Source: JAJDTR01 sp965220415 (GTDB lineage: Bacteria; Poribacteria; WGA-4E; JAJDTR01). Taken from it: a DNA stretch of 64,000 nt. Position 1 is the first letter of the stretch; every line of letters starts with the position of its first letter. The stretch spans positions 1,302,001 through 1,366,000 of the forward strand of contig OZ244829.1 in the NCBI GenBank assembly GCA_965220415.1, given 5' to 3'. This document shows, piece by piece, positions 20,319 to 31,700 of the stretch. The notes beneath the pieces are model-generated. The model ran no database searches. It was not told where the DNA came from and saw only the letters and a program-made list of their open reading frames with translations. The position numbers were made by a program, and so were the translations under genes.

Positions 20319-22177
20319 ATAGATACCAAAAGCTAGGGGCAAAATTTAAGCCAAATCCGATGCAGGAAGAACTCTTTAGCCTTCTCTCACCAGCAAAAGC
20401 TAATCCTGCGCTTTTGCTCAAATCTCCCACAGGGAGCGGAAAAACAGAAGCAGTGCTCGTTCCAAGCCTTACCGAAGAACGTCGCCTTTTTCTTATCTTT
20501 CCGTCGCGGAGCCTTGTCGAGGATCAGGTTGGGCGGTGTGAGAAATACCTTTGCAAGATATCACAAGGGTCATCGAAACCGCATTCGCTTGTGATTGACA
20601 CGGGCGGACAATCGTCCCGGATAGTTTTTGCCAACGGGAAACGACAACCGGACGCCAATCGCCATCTTTATGACGGAAATGTGATTATCACCACGTTTGA
20701 CAAATTCCTCTACCGATTCTTTGGATTCGGCGAAAAGAATAAATCCTACATTTTCCCATTTCGCATCCACCACAGCCATAAGCGAAACTTGTTCTGCTTT
20801 GACGAATCCCATTCTTATGACAAAGTGGCATTCACCAATTTTGTAAGGTTGATTAAGTCGTTTTACAAGGTAAACCTCGATCTGGTCGCCATGACAGCAA
20901 CTATGCCGGAGGGATATCAGAAGGAACTCAGTTTTCTTGATGTTGTTGATTACACAACCGCAGATAGGTTTCGTTCACTGCAAGATTTCCGGCCGGAACC
21001 ATATCCAAAAATACAGCTTGAATACAGAGAAGCCAACATCCAAGATGTTTCTAGGGAAATCTGCGATTATGTATCAAGGAAGCATCAATGGGGTACGCGG
21101 ACAATTGTCACGATTGAAACTATTGAGGCGGTAGTTCCCGTCTATCAATTCTTTCGAGAAAGGGAAGCTCACGAAAACATCCTACTCTATCACGGGCGAC
21201 TCGGCGACAAACAACGGAAGGACGTTTATAAGCGACTCAAGAGAATTGAAGACGATGGAGACGGTTACCTCTTGCTTACGACAAGTGCAATTGAGGTTGG
21301 GTGCGATCTTGACGCACATCTGTTGGTCACGGAATTGTGTAATCCGGATCAACTCATCCAGAGGGCAGGGCGATGCAACCGCAAAGGACAAATTGAGGAC
21401 GCGAAAATCGTCATAGTCGGGCGCGCAATTCGCTCTTTCCTTCGCACGATCTCTGAAGAAACCGAATCCAGCTATATTGAGACCCTACAAGCACGAAGCG
21501 GTGGCAGTTTCGAGACGGACGACATCCTGAAATTCATCCGGCGGGAACCACACCATGATTATCGGGCGGAAGTGCTTTTTGAAATGCTATATGAGTACGT
21601 CTATGAAGCCCGTCTGGAGAACAAACCACTCCACGACAGAGGACTCGTAATTACTCGGAGTTTTGAACCTTCAATCACTCTGACAACTAACATCCCTGAA
21701 TCATCTGAACACCGCCCGGAAAACGCTGTCAGCGTGTCCCTGCGAAGTTGTATCGCGAGGGCACGGGATAACGAATCTGTCAATCCTAATTTTAAGGTAT
21801 ACCAGCGATTTTATGATGACTATCTTGAAGGATTCAAGTTCGTTCCGCTAAACTATGGGGGAAGTGTCTACTTTAAAGAACTCTTTATTGAGGTGCCCGA
21901 GCCTTACTTTTCTGAAGAGTTAGGTTATGTTGAATCCCCCAAAGTATTTGAATACGCGAATGTTAGCGGGTATCGGCAAAATCTTATCTATAACACAATC
22001 GATGAAAACGGTGAGTCCCGAAAAATCTGGTTACACTACTTACAAGACTCGGAAACACCTACGCCCGAGGATGACGCAATTCGTGACCAATCGGAAGTGG
22101 CTAATGACGTACCAGTGCAATCTGTTGATTCTGTTCCTGAAGTCGGTGAACAGTTGACCCTATTAAATTTTAATTAA
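20303..22177 (+). CDS. cas3': Cas3' DEAD/DEAH-type helicase
   Basis: A 624-residue superfamily 2 helicase without HD domain. Walker A is SPTGSGKTEA (K47), motif II is FDESH (D167-H170), motif III is MTATMP and motif VI is QRAGRCNRKG. It unwinds target DNA after R-loop formation, feeding the HD nuclease. The first 16 bases overlap the HD gene. The long C-terminal part after residue 420 is poorly conserved and ends with an acidic tail. A separate helicase is usual in subtype I-D. Confidence 0.92.
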   Translation: MSSILDRYQKLGAKFKPNPMQEELFSLLSPAKANPALLLKSPTGSGKTEAVLVPSLTEERRLFLIFPSRSLVEDQVGRCEKYLCKISQGSSKPHSLVIDTGGQSSRIVFANGKRQPDANRHLYDGNVIITTFDKFLYRFFGFGEKNKSYIFPFRIHHSHKRNLFCFDESHSYDKVAFTNFVRLIKSFYKVNLDLVAMTATMPEGYQKELSFLDVVDYTTADRFRSLQDFRPEPYPKIQLEYREANIQDVSREICDYVSRKHQWGTRTIVTIETIEAVVPVYQFFREREAHENILLYHGRLGDKQRKDVYKRLKRIEDDGDGYLLLTTSAIEVGCDLDAHLLVTELCNPDQLIQRAGRCNRKGQIEDAKIVIVGRAIRSFLRTISEETESSYIETLQARSGGSFETDDILKFIRREPHHDYRAEVLFEMLYEYVYEARLENKPLHDRGLVITRSFEPSITLTTNIPESSEHRPENAVSVSLRSCIARARDNESVNPNFKVYQRFYDDYLEGFKFVPLNYGGSVYFKELFIEVPEPYFSEELGYVESPKVFEYANVSGYRQNLIYNTIDENGESRKIWLHYLQDSETPTPEDDAIRDQSEVANDVPVQSVDSVPEVGEQLTLLNFN

Positions 22178-22191
22178 GGAGACTATCCCCC

Positions 22192-23028
22192 GTGCCAATC
22201 AGCGCCGTCATCCACCTCATCCCCCCGGAAGACATCACTCTCCGTCCCACAATGGGGCACCACGCGCACGCCGCGTTCCTATCGCTGCTGCGAACGAGCA
22301 ATCCCGCGAAGGCGGAGGAAATTCACGCCGCGTCAAGACAGAAACCGTTCACCGTGTCGCCTCTCATCGGCAAGGTTGAACGACGCGGGAATTTACTTCG
22401 CATTCGCGCCGGGACGGAATGCTGGCTGCGTTACACGTTTCTTGACGACGAACTCTTTACCCACTTCGGGAACGCTTTTCTGACACAGAGTCTTCCATCG
22501 ATCCGCCTCGGCGAGGCGAGGTTTCAACTCAGCCGCATGGTTGCGTCTGCGGGTGAAGACACCGATTGGAGCGGCACACATACTTACGAAGATCTCATCG
22601 AATCTGCGCAGCCCGGCACGCGGATTCGTCTGGAATTCCGCTCTCCGACCGCCTTTCGGAAACTCACTCCGCAAGGTAAAAAAACACGGAATTACGCGAA
22701 TATCGACTTAGTGCGTTGTTATCAGAGTTGGATTAACAAATGGAATGCTTTCGCGCCAATGCAGATTGACAAAAAGCAGGTGCTCGATTTCGTCACCCAT
22801 CAGGCTGGACTAATCACGGTTGAGTCCGAGAGCAAGATGTTGGATTTCGGCAAACACAAAGAGATTGGGTTTATTGGAAGTTGTGCATACCAGTTCTTTG
22901 CGGACCAAAAATCCGAAAGTAAGGAGGTTGACATGTTGCGTCTGGCAAATCTCCTCGCCGATTTCGCTTTTTACTGTGGCACCGGCTACAAAGCCACGAT
23001 GGGGATGGGACAAACGCGCAGACGGTGA
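22192..23028 (+). CDS. cas6: Cas6 CRISPR RNA endoribonuclease
   Basis: 278 residues with a RAMP fold outline: MGHHAHAAFLSLL near the N-terminus (equivalent of the GxxxHxxFL segment) and the glycine-rich loop GTGYKATMGMGQ at the C-terminus. It would cut the pre-crRNA in the array repeat, whose AATCTCA/TGAGATT stem is a suitable target. The start is GTG 22192 with AAGGAGA about 9 bases upstream, 14 bases after cas3'. It is the last gene of the effector part of the operon. Confidence 0.88.
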   Translation: MPISAVIHLIPPEDITLRPTMGHHAHAAFLSLLRTSNPAKAEEIHAASRQKPFTVSPLIGKVERRGNLLRIRAGTECWLRYTFLDDELFTHFGNAFLTQSLPSIRLGEARFQLSRMVASAGEDTDWSGTHTYEDLIESAQPGTRIRLEFRSPTAFRKLTPQGKKTRNYANIDLVRCYQSWINKWNAFAPMQIDKKQVLDFVTHQAGLITVESESKMLDFGKHKEIGFIGSCAYQFFADQKSESKEVDMLRLANLLADFAFYCGTGYKATMGMGQTRRR

Positions 23029-23283
23029 TGGCAGGACTGGAAGATTGGACAGCTGGAAAGCGGAAGCATAAATCGTAGGCGGGGATCAAACGAACGAATA
23101 GTAAGTGCGATAGAGATCCCCTTGCTCCGCCAATCTGGATGAAGTTTAATTTTTTAAATCGGTAATTCTAATTTTCCCCGTACCCAGTAGGTGCGGTTTC
23201 TAACCGCACTGGGCTTCGCCAAGCCATTAACGAATTGATTGTTAAACTTCATGAAGATTGGAAAGATGGAAGGAGCTAAAACC
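23029..23283. other. Gap between cas6 and cas4-cas1
   Basis: A GATC-flanked unit (GGGGATCAAACGAACGAATA ... GCGATAGAGATCCCC, 23081-23121) lies here. So does TAGGTGCGGTTTCTAACCGCA, a hairpin. No terminator with a T-run was found. A short stretch, AAGATTGGAAAGATGGAAG, before cas4-cas1 resembles the reverse complement of part of the 107-bp direct repeat upstream of cas2. Confidence 0.6.
23081..23121 (+). repeat. GATC-flanked unit between cas6 and cas4-cas1
   Basis: A single complete unit with GGGGATC and GATCCCC as inverted ends. Confidence 0.75.
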
Positions 23284-24966
23284 ATGTCCGAAAACTACAT
23301 ACCGCTATCACAAATAAACACCTATGTATTTTGCCCGCGCCGATTTTACTACGAGTCGGTTGAAGGGCATCAGGTCATAAACGAGCATGTCGAGGAAGGC
23401 AAAATTAAGCATGCCCGTGTTGATACCGAGATGAAAGATCGCAGTGAACGCGATGCGCGCGTTTCTCGCCGTCAGTATCTTGCTTCTGAGACACTTGGGG
23501 TTTCGGGTTACCTCGATCTCATTGAGGAGAAGAAGGGAGTTACGTATCCTGTCGAATACAAGAAGGCGGGGACAGGCGACTGGCTCAACGACCAAGTCCA
23601 ACTCTGTCTACAGGGAATGCTAATCGAGGAGAGCACCGGGGTTGAGGTGCCCCACGGTTATATCTACTACATTGGCTCGAAACGCCGTCGAAAGGTCGTC
23701 TTTGACGAGGAATTGCGTCGTACAAGCCGCGACTTCGTTGCCAGTGCCGAATCGCTGTTGCAGACAAAAAAGATTCCCGAACCCGTTCATGACAACCGCT
23801 GCAACGGTTGCAGCGTGCGCAAAATCTGTCTGCCGGACGAGATCGCCTATCTCCATGAGTTGGACGATCGTCCCAAGCGGATAAAACCGGTGCTCGGTAT
23901 CGACAACGTACTGTATGTCGATGAACCTGGCTGTACATTGAAAAAGACCAGCGAGCGTTTGCTGGTTGTTAAAGAGGGCGAAACCATCCGCGATATTCCG
24001 CTCATTCACCTTGGGCAAGTGGTTCTCTGCGGAAACATTAGCGTGACCACCCCGGTGATGCAGACTTTGCTTAACGAGGGGATTCCGATTGTTTACCAGT
24101 CCGCATACGGACGGTACCAGGGAACCCTGACGCCTAAAATCTCAAGGAACTCACTCTTGCGCGTTGCCCAACATCGCGTGGCGGATGACTCGGAGAAGTG
24201 CCTCGCGCTCGCCAAAGCGTTTGTGCACGGCAAACTCACCAACATGCGGATGATGCTACAGCGCCGGAAATGGCGAAACGGAACCGTTGACGGCGAAGAT
24301 TGTGATTCAGAGTTTGAAAAAGACCGAATTGAAACGGAGAACGGATATCCCGATATCTTGTCTAGCATTGACGGGCTAGCCGCCATGCGTCGGAAAATTC
24401 CCAGAGCGGGTGGGCTGCCGGAACTTCTGGGAATTGAAGGCAACGCCTCCGCGGCGTATTTCCAGTCGTTTTCGGCGATGCTCAAACCGGAAATGGGGTT
24501 TAACTTTGAACGCCGGAGCCGCCGTCCACCGGCAGACCCGACAAACGCACTCCTCAGTTTCGCATATTCGCTGCTAACCGCGGATCTCATCTCGGCTATA
24601 CAGCTTGTTGGTCTCGACCCCTATGTCGGGTTTTTCCACCAACAGAATTATGGTCGTCCATGCCTCGCGCTCGACCTCATGGAGGAATTTCGTCCAATTA
24701 TCGCCGATTCCGTTGCCATTACGCTCATCAATAAACGACAAATCAAACCGGACGACTTTACCGAGTCGCACGGCGGCTGGTTTCTGAAAGATGCCGCCCG
24801 AAAGCGATTCTACGCCGCCTACGAAGGACGAAAGAACGAGACGATTACGCATCCCGTCTTTAAGTACAAAATTGACTTTCGCCGTGCGATTGAGTTGCAA
24901 GTCCGACTGCTTGCCAAATGTCTAATGGGAGAGATTGACACGTATACACCGCTCACAGTTCGATAA
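23284..24966 (+). CDS. cas4-cas1: Cas4-Cas1 fusion, spacer acquisition
   Basis: 560 residues. The Cas4 half (about 1-200) has the four iron-sulfur cysteines (C17, C173, C176, C182) and the RecB-type nuclease core GYLDLIEEK ... YPVEYKKA. The Cas1 half (about 205-560) has the metal ligands E385 (GIEGNASAAYF), H452 (GFFHQ) and D464 (LALDLMEEF). Cas4 trims PAM-containing prespacers and Cas1 with Cas2 integrates them. Fusions of this kind are known in several type I systems. ATG 23284 is chosen over the upstream TTG because GGAAGGAG lies 8 bases upstream. Confidence 0.94.
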   Translation: MSENYIPLSQINTYVFCPRRFYYESVEGHQVINEHVEEGKIKHARVDTEMKDRSERDARVSRRQYLASETLGVSGYLDLIEEKKGVTYPVEYKKAGTGDWLNDQVQLCLQGMLIEESTGVEVPHGYIYYIGSKRRRKVVFDEELRRTSRDFVASAESLLQTKKIPEPVHDNRCNGCSVRKICLPDEIAYLHELDDRPKRIKPVLGIDNVLYVDEPGCTLKKTSERLLVVKEGETIRDIPLIHLGQVVLCGNISVTTPVMQTLLNEGIPIVYQSAYGRYQGTLTPKISRNSLLRVAQHRVADDSEKCLALAKAFVHGKLTNMRMMLQRRKWRNGTVDGEDCDSEFEKDRIETENGYPDILSSIDGLAAMRRKIPRAGGLPELLGIEGNASAAYFQSFSAMLKPEMGFNFERRSRRPPADPTNALLSFAYSLLTADLISAIQLVGLDPYVGFFHQQNYGRPCLALDLMEEFRPIIADSVAITLINKRQIKPDDFTESHGGWFLKDAARKRFYAAYEGRKNETITHPVFKYKIDFRRAIELQVRLLAKCLMGEIDTYTPLTVR

Positions 24967-24971
24967 CATCG

Positions 24972-25186
24972 TAGTAGGCATACTCCGTATGCCGTAACTC
25001 TTGCGCAAAGCGATGGGAAGCACAGGACAAACCACACTTCACCATCTTTCCATGCTTCCAATCTTGCTTGCGTTATATGGTAGTAGGCATACTCCGTGTG
25101 CCGTAACTCTTGCGCAAAGCGATGGGAAGCATAGGACAAACCACACTTCACCATCTTTCCATGCTTCCAATCTTGCTTGCGTTATA
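24972..25186 (+). repeat. Tandem direct repeat of about 107 bp upstream of cas2
   Basis: Two copies begin TAGTAGGCATACTCCG at 24972 and 25081 (period 109) and differ at only a few positions. Each opens with the palindrome GGCATAC/GTATGCC (one base changed in copy 2) and ends CTTGCTTGCGTTATA. A related palindromic unit occurs at about 62481-62509. No coding function is evident. Confidence 0.9.
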
Positions 25187-25212
25187 AGTTGCATATAGGA
25201 GATTTGTAGCCA

Positions 25213-25485
25213 ATGCTTTATGCAGTAGCCTACGACATAACCAATGACCGGCGGCGAAACCAAGTCGCCAAGATTCTGCTTGATTTTGGGAAACGTATCC
25301 AGTATAGTCTTTTCGAATGTAACACGGATCGACGCGCGTACGTCCGTCTCCAGGATCGGATTCAAGATGCGATTAACCCGAAGAAGGATACCGTGACGTT
25401 CTATCATCTCTGCCGCTCTTGCGAGAAAGGCATTGAACGCATCGGCATCAAAAAGGGAATTGACCAAGCCGCATATATCGTTTAG
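25213..25485 (+). CDS. cas2: Cas2, spacer acquisition
   Basis: 90 residues with the Cas2 ferredoxin fold markers: MLYAVAYDITNDRRRNQVAKILLDFGKRIQYSLFEC in order, with the catalytic-position Asp in YDI, and the C-terminal CxxC-like region FYHLCRSCEKGI. It forms the Cas1-Cas2 integrase core. AGGAG lies about 12 bases upstream. The CRISPR leader and array follow directly at 25486. Confidence 0.93.
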   Translation: MLYAVAYDITNDRRRNQVAKILLDFGKRIQYSLFECNTDRRAYVRLQDRIQDAINPKKDTVTFYHLCRSCEKGIERIGIKKGIDQAAYIV

Positions 25486-25717
25486 CGTCCAAAATCGACT
25501 AACGGCGGGGACATGCGATAAATTGGACTGTCAACCGCTGTGCTAACAAAAAGTCGCGGGACCGACAGAATCGCTAAGAATACTGTAATGATAGGGGTTT
25601 GTAGATGTATACTTTCGAGAATCAGTTATTTCAGCATGATGCAAAATTGGATATTTTAGGGGTTGACAGAATGAGATACTCTCAATCCTTGCTACTACAG
25701 GTTTCCAGATGGTCGCT
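25486..25717 (+). promoter_or_regulatory. CRISPR leader
   Basis: 232 AT-rich non-coding bases between cas2 and the first intact repeat. The array's opposite end is decayed, so this side is leader-proximal and transcription runs on the + strand. TTGACA near 25662 is a possible -35 box, but no convincing -10 was found. Confidence 0.7.
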
Positions 25718-28700
25718 CGATCAGCGAGAAGAATCTCAAGCATGAGATTGAAACTTGAAATTGCTCGGAATCCTCGGACGAGTCATCGGGTACGATCAGC
25801 GAGAAGAATCTCAAGCATGAGATTGAAACATATTTATGATCTTACGATCCGGATCACATACTGCCGATCAGCGAGAAGAATCTCAAGCATGAGATTGAAA
25901 CATTGAAATACTTGTTATCGTCGGAGCCGCCCCACTCGCGATCAGCGAGAAGAATCTCAAGCATGAGATTGAAACAACGATATAGGGCAAGAGGACAACG
26001 CCGATTTCCTCAACGATCAGCGAGAAGAATCTCAAGCATGAGATTGAAACATGAGATCTCCTTTTATTTGTATTGTTGGTAGGTAGTACGATCAGCGAGA
26101 AGAATCTCAAGCATGAGATTGAAACAGTCGTAATCGCATGAAGCGCATCCAACTCGCTATCACGATCAGCGAGAAGAATCTCAAGCATGAGATTGAAACA
26201 ACGGAGAGGATGCAACTTGACCAGGTTGGAGAGCGACGATCAGCGAGAAGAATCTCAAGCATGAGATTGAAACGATTCTATGCAGATGTTGGATCGTCCC
26301 TATTGGCAGGCGATCAGCGAGAAGAATCTCAAGCATGAGATTGAAACTATCGACTGGATACCGGAATTGATGAGCCGTCGTTCACGATCAGCGAGAAGAA
26401 TCTCAAGCATGAGATTGAAACACCCACGAACAGGTAGCGCTCGGCTTCCATGCTCGGACGATCAGCGAGAAGAATCTCAAGCATGAGATTGAAACATGGG
26501 GGTGATTTAGTTCGGGGAGATTATGAGGCAGTCGATCAGCGAGAAGAATCTCAAGCATGAGATTGAAACGCGCTTGCGCGGTGATTGACGCCGTGGCTGG
26601 ACTGTCGATCAGCGAGAAGAATCTCAAGCATGAGATTGAAACACCCAACAGGTCTGTCGTTGCGGCATGGCGCAAACACGATCAGCGAGAAGAATCTCAA
26701 GCATGAGATTGAAACTCAAGCAGAGCCGGATCTACCGGTTCACACAGTCCGCCGATCAGCGAGAAGAATCTCAAGCATGAGATTGAAACATAGAGAGTTT
26801 GAACCAATCCGCGCGAATCACGGAATCGATCAGCGAGAAGAATCTCAAGCATGAGATTGAAACGCACCGCGAAGAACGGCTTCGCGCAACTGGACACAAC
26901 GATCAGCGAGAAGAATCTCAAGCATGAGATTGAAACAAGAAATTCGAGGCGGGGATTCACAGATTCAGGATTCCGATCAGCGAGAAGAATCTCAAGCATG
27001 AGATTGAAACAGAATTCCTTGAAGTCGCTCAAGCAATCAATCAAGACGATCAGCGAGAAGAATCTCAAGCATGAGATTGAAACAAGTCCGCATATCAAGT
27101 ATCCGAATCTCACGAAGTGCGATCAGCGAGAAGAATCTCAAGCATGAGATTGAAACCCGGTCAAAGCATGACGGAGGAAAAACGGCACAAGGCGATCAGC
27201 GAGAAGAATCTCAAGCATGAGATTGAAACATCCAGAATGGATCGAAGAGCTTAGACGCATCATCCGATCAGCGAGAAGAATCTCAAGCATGAGATTGAAA
27301 CGTGGATCAGCCCGTATGCCATCGCGCTGATTCCCATGGCGATCAGCGAGAAGAATCTCAAGCATGAGATTGAAACTAGCGGAGGTAGGGTCTATTGTGG
27401 TAGGAAATGTCGCGATCAGCGAGAAGAATCTCAAGCATGAGATTGAAACGCGAATAGTCCTTATTTACCTCAATCCTCTGAGGTCTAACGATCAGCGAGA
27501 AGAATCTCAAGCATGAGATTGAAACTCCGCCTGTGCCTGCAATCGTTCTGAAAGTAAGAGGCTTACGATCAGCGAGAAGAATCTCAAGCATGAGATTGAA
27601 ACTCGTTATCCTTGACTGCGTAAGCCCCTGAGATAAGCAACGATCAGCGAGAAGAATCTCAAGCATGAGATTGAAACACACATGGGAGTGGATGTTAGAC
27701 AAATTTGATGATATCGATCAGCGAGAAGAATCTCAAGCATGAGATTGAAACGCGGAATACGATGCGCTTTACACTTTGCAATCGTTAACGATCAGCGAGA
27801 AGAATCTCAAGCATGAGATTGAAACGCGGAATACGATGCGCTTTACACTTTGCAATCGTTAACGATCAGCGAGAAGAATCTCAAGCATGAGATTGAAACA
27901 CGACACGCCGCATGGCGGACAAAGGCGCTATCGAACGATCAGCGAGAAGAATCTCAAGCATGAGATTGAAACATGTCGGCTTGGAGCGCGTCCGCCCGTT
28001 CCTCCATACGATCAGCGAGAAGAATCTCAAGCATGAGATTGAAACATCGTAAAACCACGGTGAACGAAATCATTGACCGCCTATTGGTTGACGATCAGCG
28101 AGAAGAATCTCAAGCATGAGATTGAAACACACAAAAAACGCTATTCTGCAATTAATTTTTTCAGACGATCAGCGAGAAGAATCTCAAGCATGAGATTGAA
28201 ACGTTTAATGCTGCTATGCCCTGAATGGCCCGAAACGCGGCGATCAGCGAGAAGAATCTCAAGCATGAGATTGAAACCGGTTCCGACTTCGGTACGAAGC
28301 GCGGCGGATTGTTTGAACGATCAGCGAGAAGAATCTCAAGCATGAGATTGAAACTTGCGTCGCTTCTTCTTTGTAAGCGTCCGGCTCGAAACGATCAGCG
28401 AGAAGAATCTCAAGCATGAGATTGAAACTGGCTTATGCCCAAATGATCCGTCGTTTTAATTTGGAACGATCAGCGAGAAGAATCTCAAGCATGAGATTGA
28501 AACAACAATGATTGATTATCTATCGGTTCGGAAGTTGCTAGCGATCAGCGAGAAGAATCTCAAGCATGAGATTGAAACCCCGGACGATCCGTGCGGTTCG
28601 ATTCACAAGTGTGTTCGATCAGCGAGAAGAATCTCAAGCATGAGATTGAAACCGAATCTATAAGCACCAACCCGCCTTGATGAACGAGACGATCAGCGAG

Positions 28701-31700
28701 AAGAATCTCAAGCATGAGATTGAAACTTGGATTGGGCGGACGTTATAGCTGCCGGTGACGAGGCCGATCAGCGAGAAGAATCTCAAGCATGAGATTGAAA
28801 CCATGAAGCGATGCACGATGTCAACGTGCTACATAGCGATCAGCGAGAAGAATCTCAAGCATGAGATTGAAACCGTAGTTGTTCTTGAACGAATCTATCG
28901 GCTGCCAGTCCTCGATCAGCGAGAAGAATCTCAAGCATGAGATTGAAACTATAATTGTTCACTACGATGATAACGAGTCTCACGAACGATCAGCGAGAAG
29001 AATCTCAAGCATGAGATTGAAACACGCGGAGGATGCTGTTCGCTCTCCAGTCGCAGTGTACGATCAGCGAGAAGAATCTCAAGCATGAGATTGAAACTGG
29101 ACGGATTGCGTACTGCCAACAGTGACAGACGTACGATCAGCGAGAAGAATCTCAAGCATGAGATTGAAACACATCAACTTCTTCGGGGATTACGTGTAAT
29201 TCTTCGGTCGATCAGCGAGAAGAATCTCAAGCATGAGATTGAAACGGTTTCAACAGTCATGAAGCGATCCCGCGCTTTCTGCGATCAGCGAGAAGAATCT
29301 CAAGCATGAGATTGAAACGTAGCTGTCGGAGCAACGACAAAGCCATCTAGCTGCCCGATCAGCGAGAAGAATCTCAAGCATGAGATTGAAACACTTCCAA
29401 TTCGTTCATCGTCCACCTCCGTTAAAGCGCGATCAGCGAGAAGAATCTCAAGCATGAGATTGAAACTCATTAGCTGTCGTCCTTTCGTTGTGCGCGGAAG
29501 CTCGATCAGCGAGAAGAATCTCAAGCATGAGATTGAAACCTTAGATGGCGACGCCGCAGATTTTATCACCTTTTGCGATCAGCGAGAAGAATCTCAAGCA
29601 TGAGATTGAAACAGAATGAGCCGCGCTGAGAAAACCGACAAAGCCCGGGGGCGATCAGCGAGAAGAATCTCAAGCATGAGATTGAAACTTTTCTTGACTC
29701 TCACAGCCCTTCTTTTCGTGTGCTTCGATCAGCGAGAAGAATCTCAAGCATGAGATTGAAACCGATGTCAGCGTGTTGCATCGAAACCTAGCAAGGGCGA
29801 CGATCAGCGAGAAGAATCTCAAGCATGAGATTGAAACGAAGGCAACGAAATCATTCCCGTATCCGCACTCACCGCGATCAGCGAGAAGAATCTCAAGCAT
29901 GAGATTGAAACAGAAGTCTATGCTAGAGATTCAAAAAACCCTGATGAACGATCAGCGAGAAGAATCTCAAGCATGAGATTGAAACTGCTACAGGCATCAG
30001 CTATCATAACTTAGCGAATGACGATCAGCGAGAAGAATCTCAAGCATGAGATTGAAACTAGTTTTGGTCTGTATTTGTGTAGAAACAAAAGTGCGCGATC
30101 AGCGAGAAGAATCTCAAGCATGAGATTGAAACAATCTGCGAGTCAACCGGTGGGGACATCTGAAGTTGACGATCAGCGAGAAGAATCTCAAGCATGAGAT
30201 TGAAACTGCTCTACCTGGGGCGCCGCACTCGGTGCTTCATACGATCAGCGAGAAGAATCTCAAGCATGAGATTGAAACGAAGTATTACAAGTATGCGTTC
30301 CGGCAGGCATCGAAGGCGATCAGCGAGAAGAATCTCAAGCATGAGATTGAAACGGTTAGATAGAATCGGGAACGTCAAGGATAGCAATTACGATCAGCGA
30401 GAAGAATCTCAAGCATGAGATTGAAACGTTACAAGATGTATATCGTTCACGAGAGTTTCTTCGTCGATCAGCGAGAAGAATCTCAAGCATGAGATTGAAA
30501 CGGGTGCGACAGATGAAGCACAGGAGATAGTGCTTGCTGGCGATCAGCGAGAAGAATCTCAAGCATGAGATTGAAACTAGGAGTGAGCTTATACCATTGT
30601 GCAAAAAACCGGTACGATCAGCGAGAAGAATCTCAAGCATGAGATTGAAACGATAACATTGGCGGTGCTGCAAGTCAGGCATTGAAAACGATCAGCGAGA
30701 AGAATCTCAAGCATGAGATTGAAACTTGACGTTGCGGTAAATGCGCTCTTGTTCAAGCACAACGATCAGCGAGAAGAATCTCAAGCATGAGATTGAAACT
30801 TTTCATACTCGAACGTGAATCTGCGGTTGCCGGGAACGATCAGCGAGAAGAATCTCAAGCATGAGATTGAAACCAATTACCATCCCCACGAGTGGGCAGA
30901 TGGGTTTTGACGATCAGCGAGAAGAATCTCAAGCATGAGATTGAAACAATGACGAATCCATTAGCACGGGCAGATTGGAACAGGCGATCAGCGAGAAGAA
31001 TCTCAAGCATGAGATTGAAACTTGACTTTGGCAACTTGTCCCGTAGTGCCCGATGACCGATCAGCGAGAAGAATCTCAAGCATGAGATTGAAACAATGCA
31101 TCTTTAAGTGCCATCGTTCATGCCTCCCGTATCAACGATCAGCGAGAAGAATCTCAAGCATGAGATTGAAACGCAGATGGAGCGATATACTGTGGATTTG
31201 AAGCTATAAACGATCAGCGAGAAGAATCTCAAGCATGAGATTGAAACGCGCAATTATGACATAAAAAAGCCGGGAGACTAGCCCCCGATCAGCGAGAAGA
31301 ATCTCAAGCATGAGATTGAAACTTGTGAATCTTCAACATCTTTAACGCTGTTTTTTCCCCCGATCAGCGAGAAGAATCTCAAGCATGAGATTGAAACATA
31401 TCCGCATTATACGCGCCAAACTCGTAGAGTGTCCGATCAGCGAGAAGAATCTCAAGCATGAGATTGAAACTTTCCGAATAGTGACATCTCCGCGTGTGTA
31501 TCACCGCTTTCGATCAGCGAGAAGAATCTCAAGCATGAGATTGAAACCGTTATGGGCAAGGAGAACGAGCAACTCAAACAACAGCGATCAGCGAGAAGAA
31601 TCTCAAGCATGAGATTGAAACACTGATAATACCCCGCCCATGCAAACCCTAACGATTCGATCAGCGAGAAGAATCTCAAGCATGAGATTGAAACGATAGA

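Noticed and set aside
24819..25467. Minus-strand open frames over the 107-bp direct repeats and cas2
   Set aside because: They consist of translated repeats and of the antisense strand of cas2.
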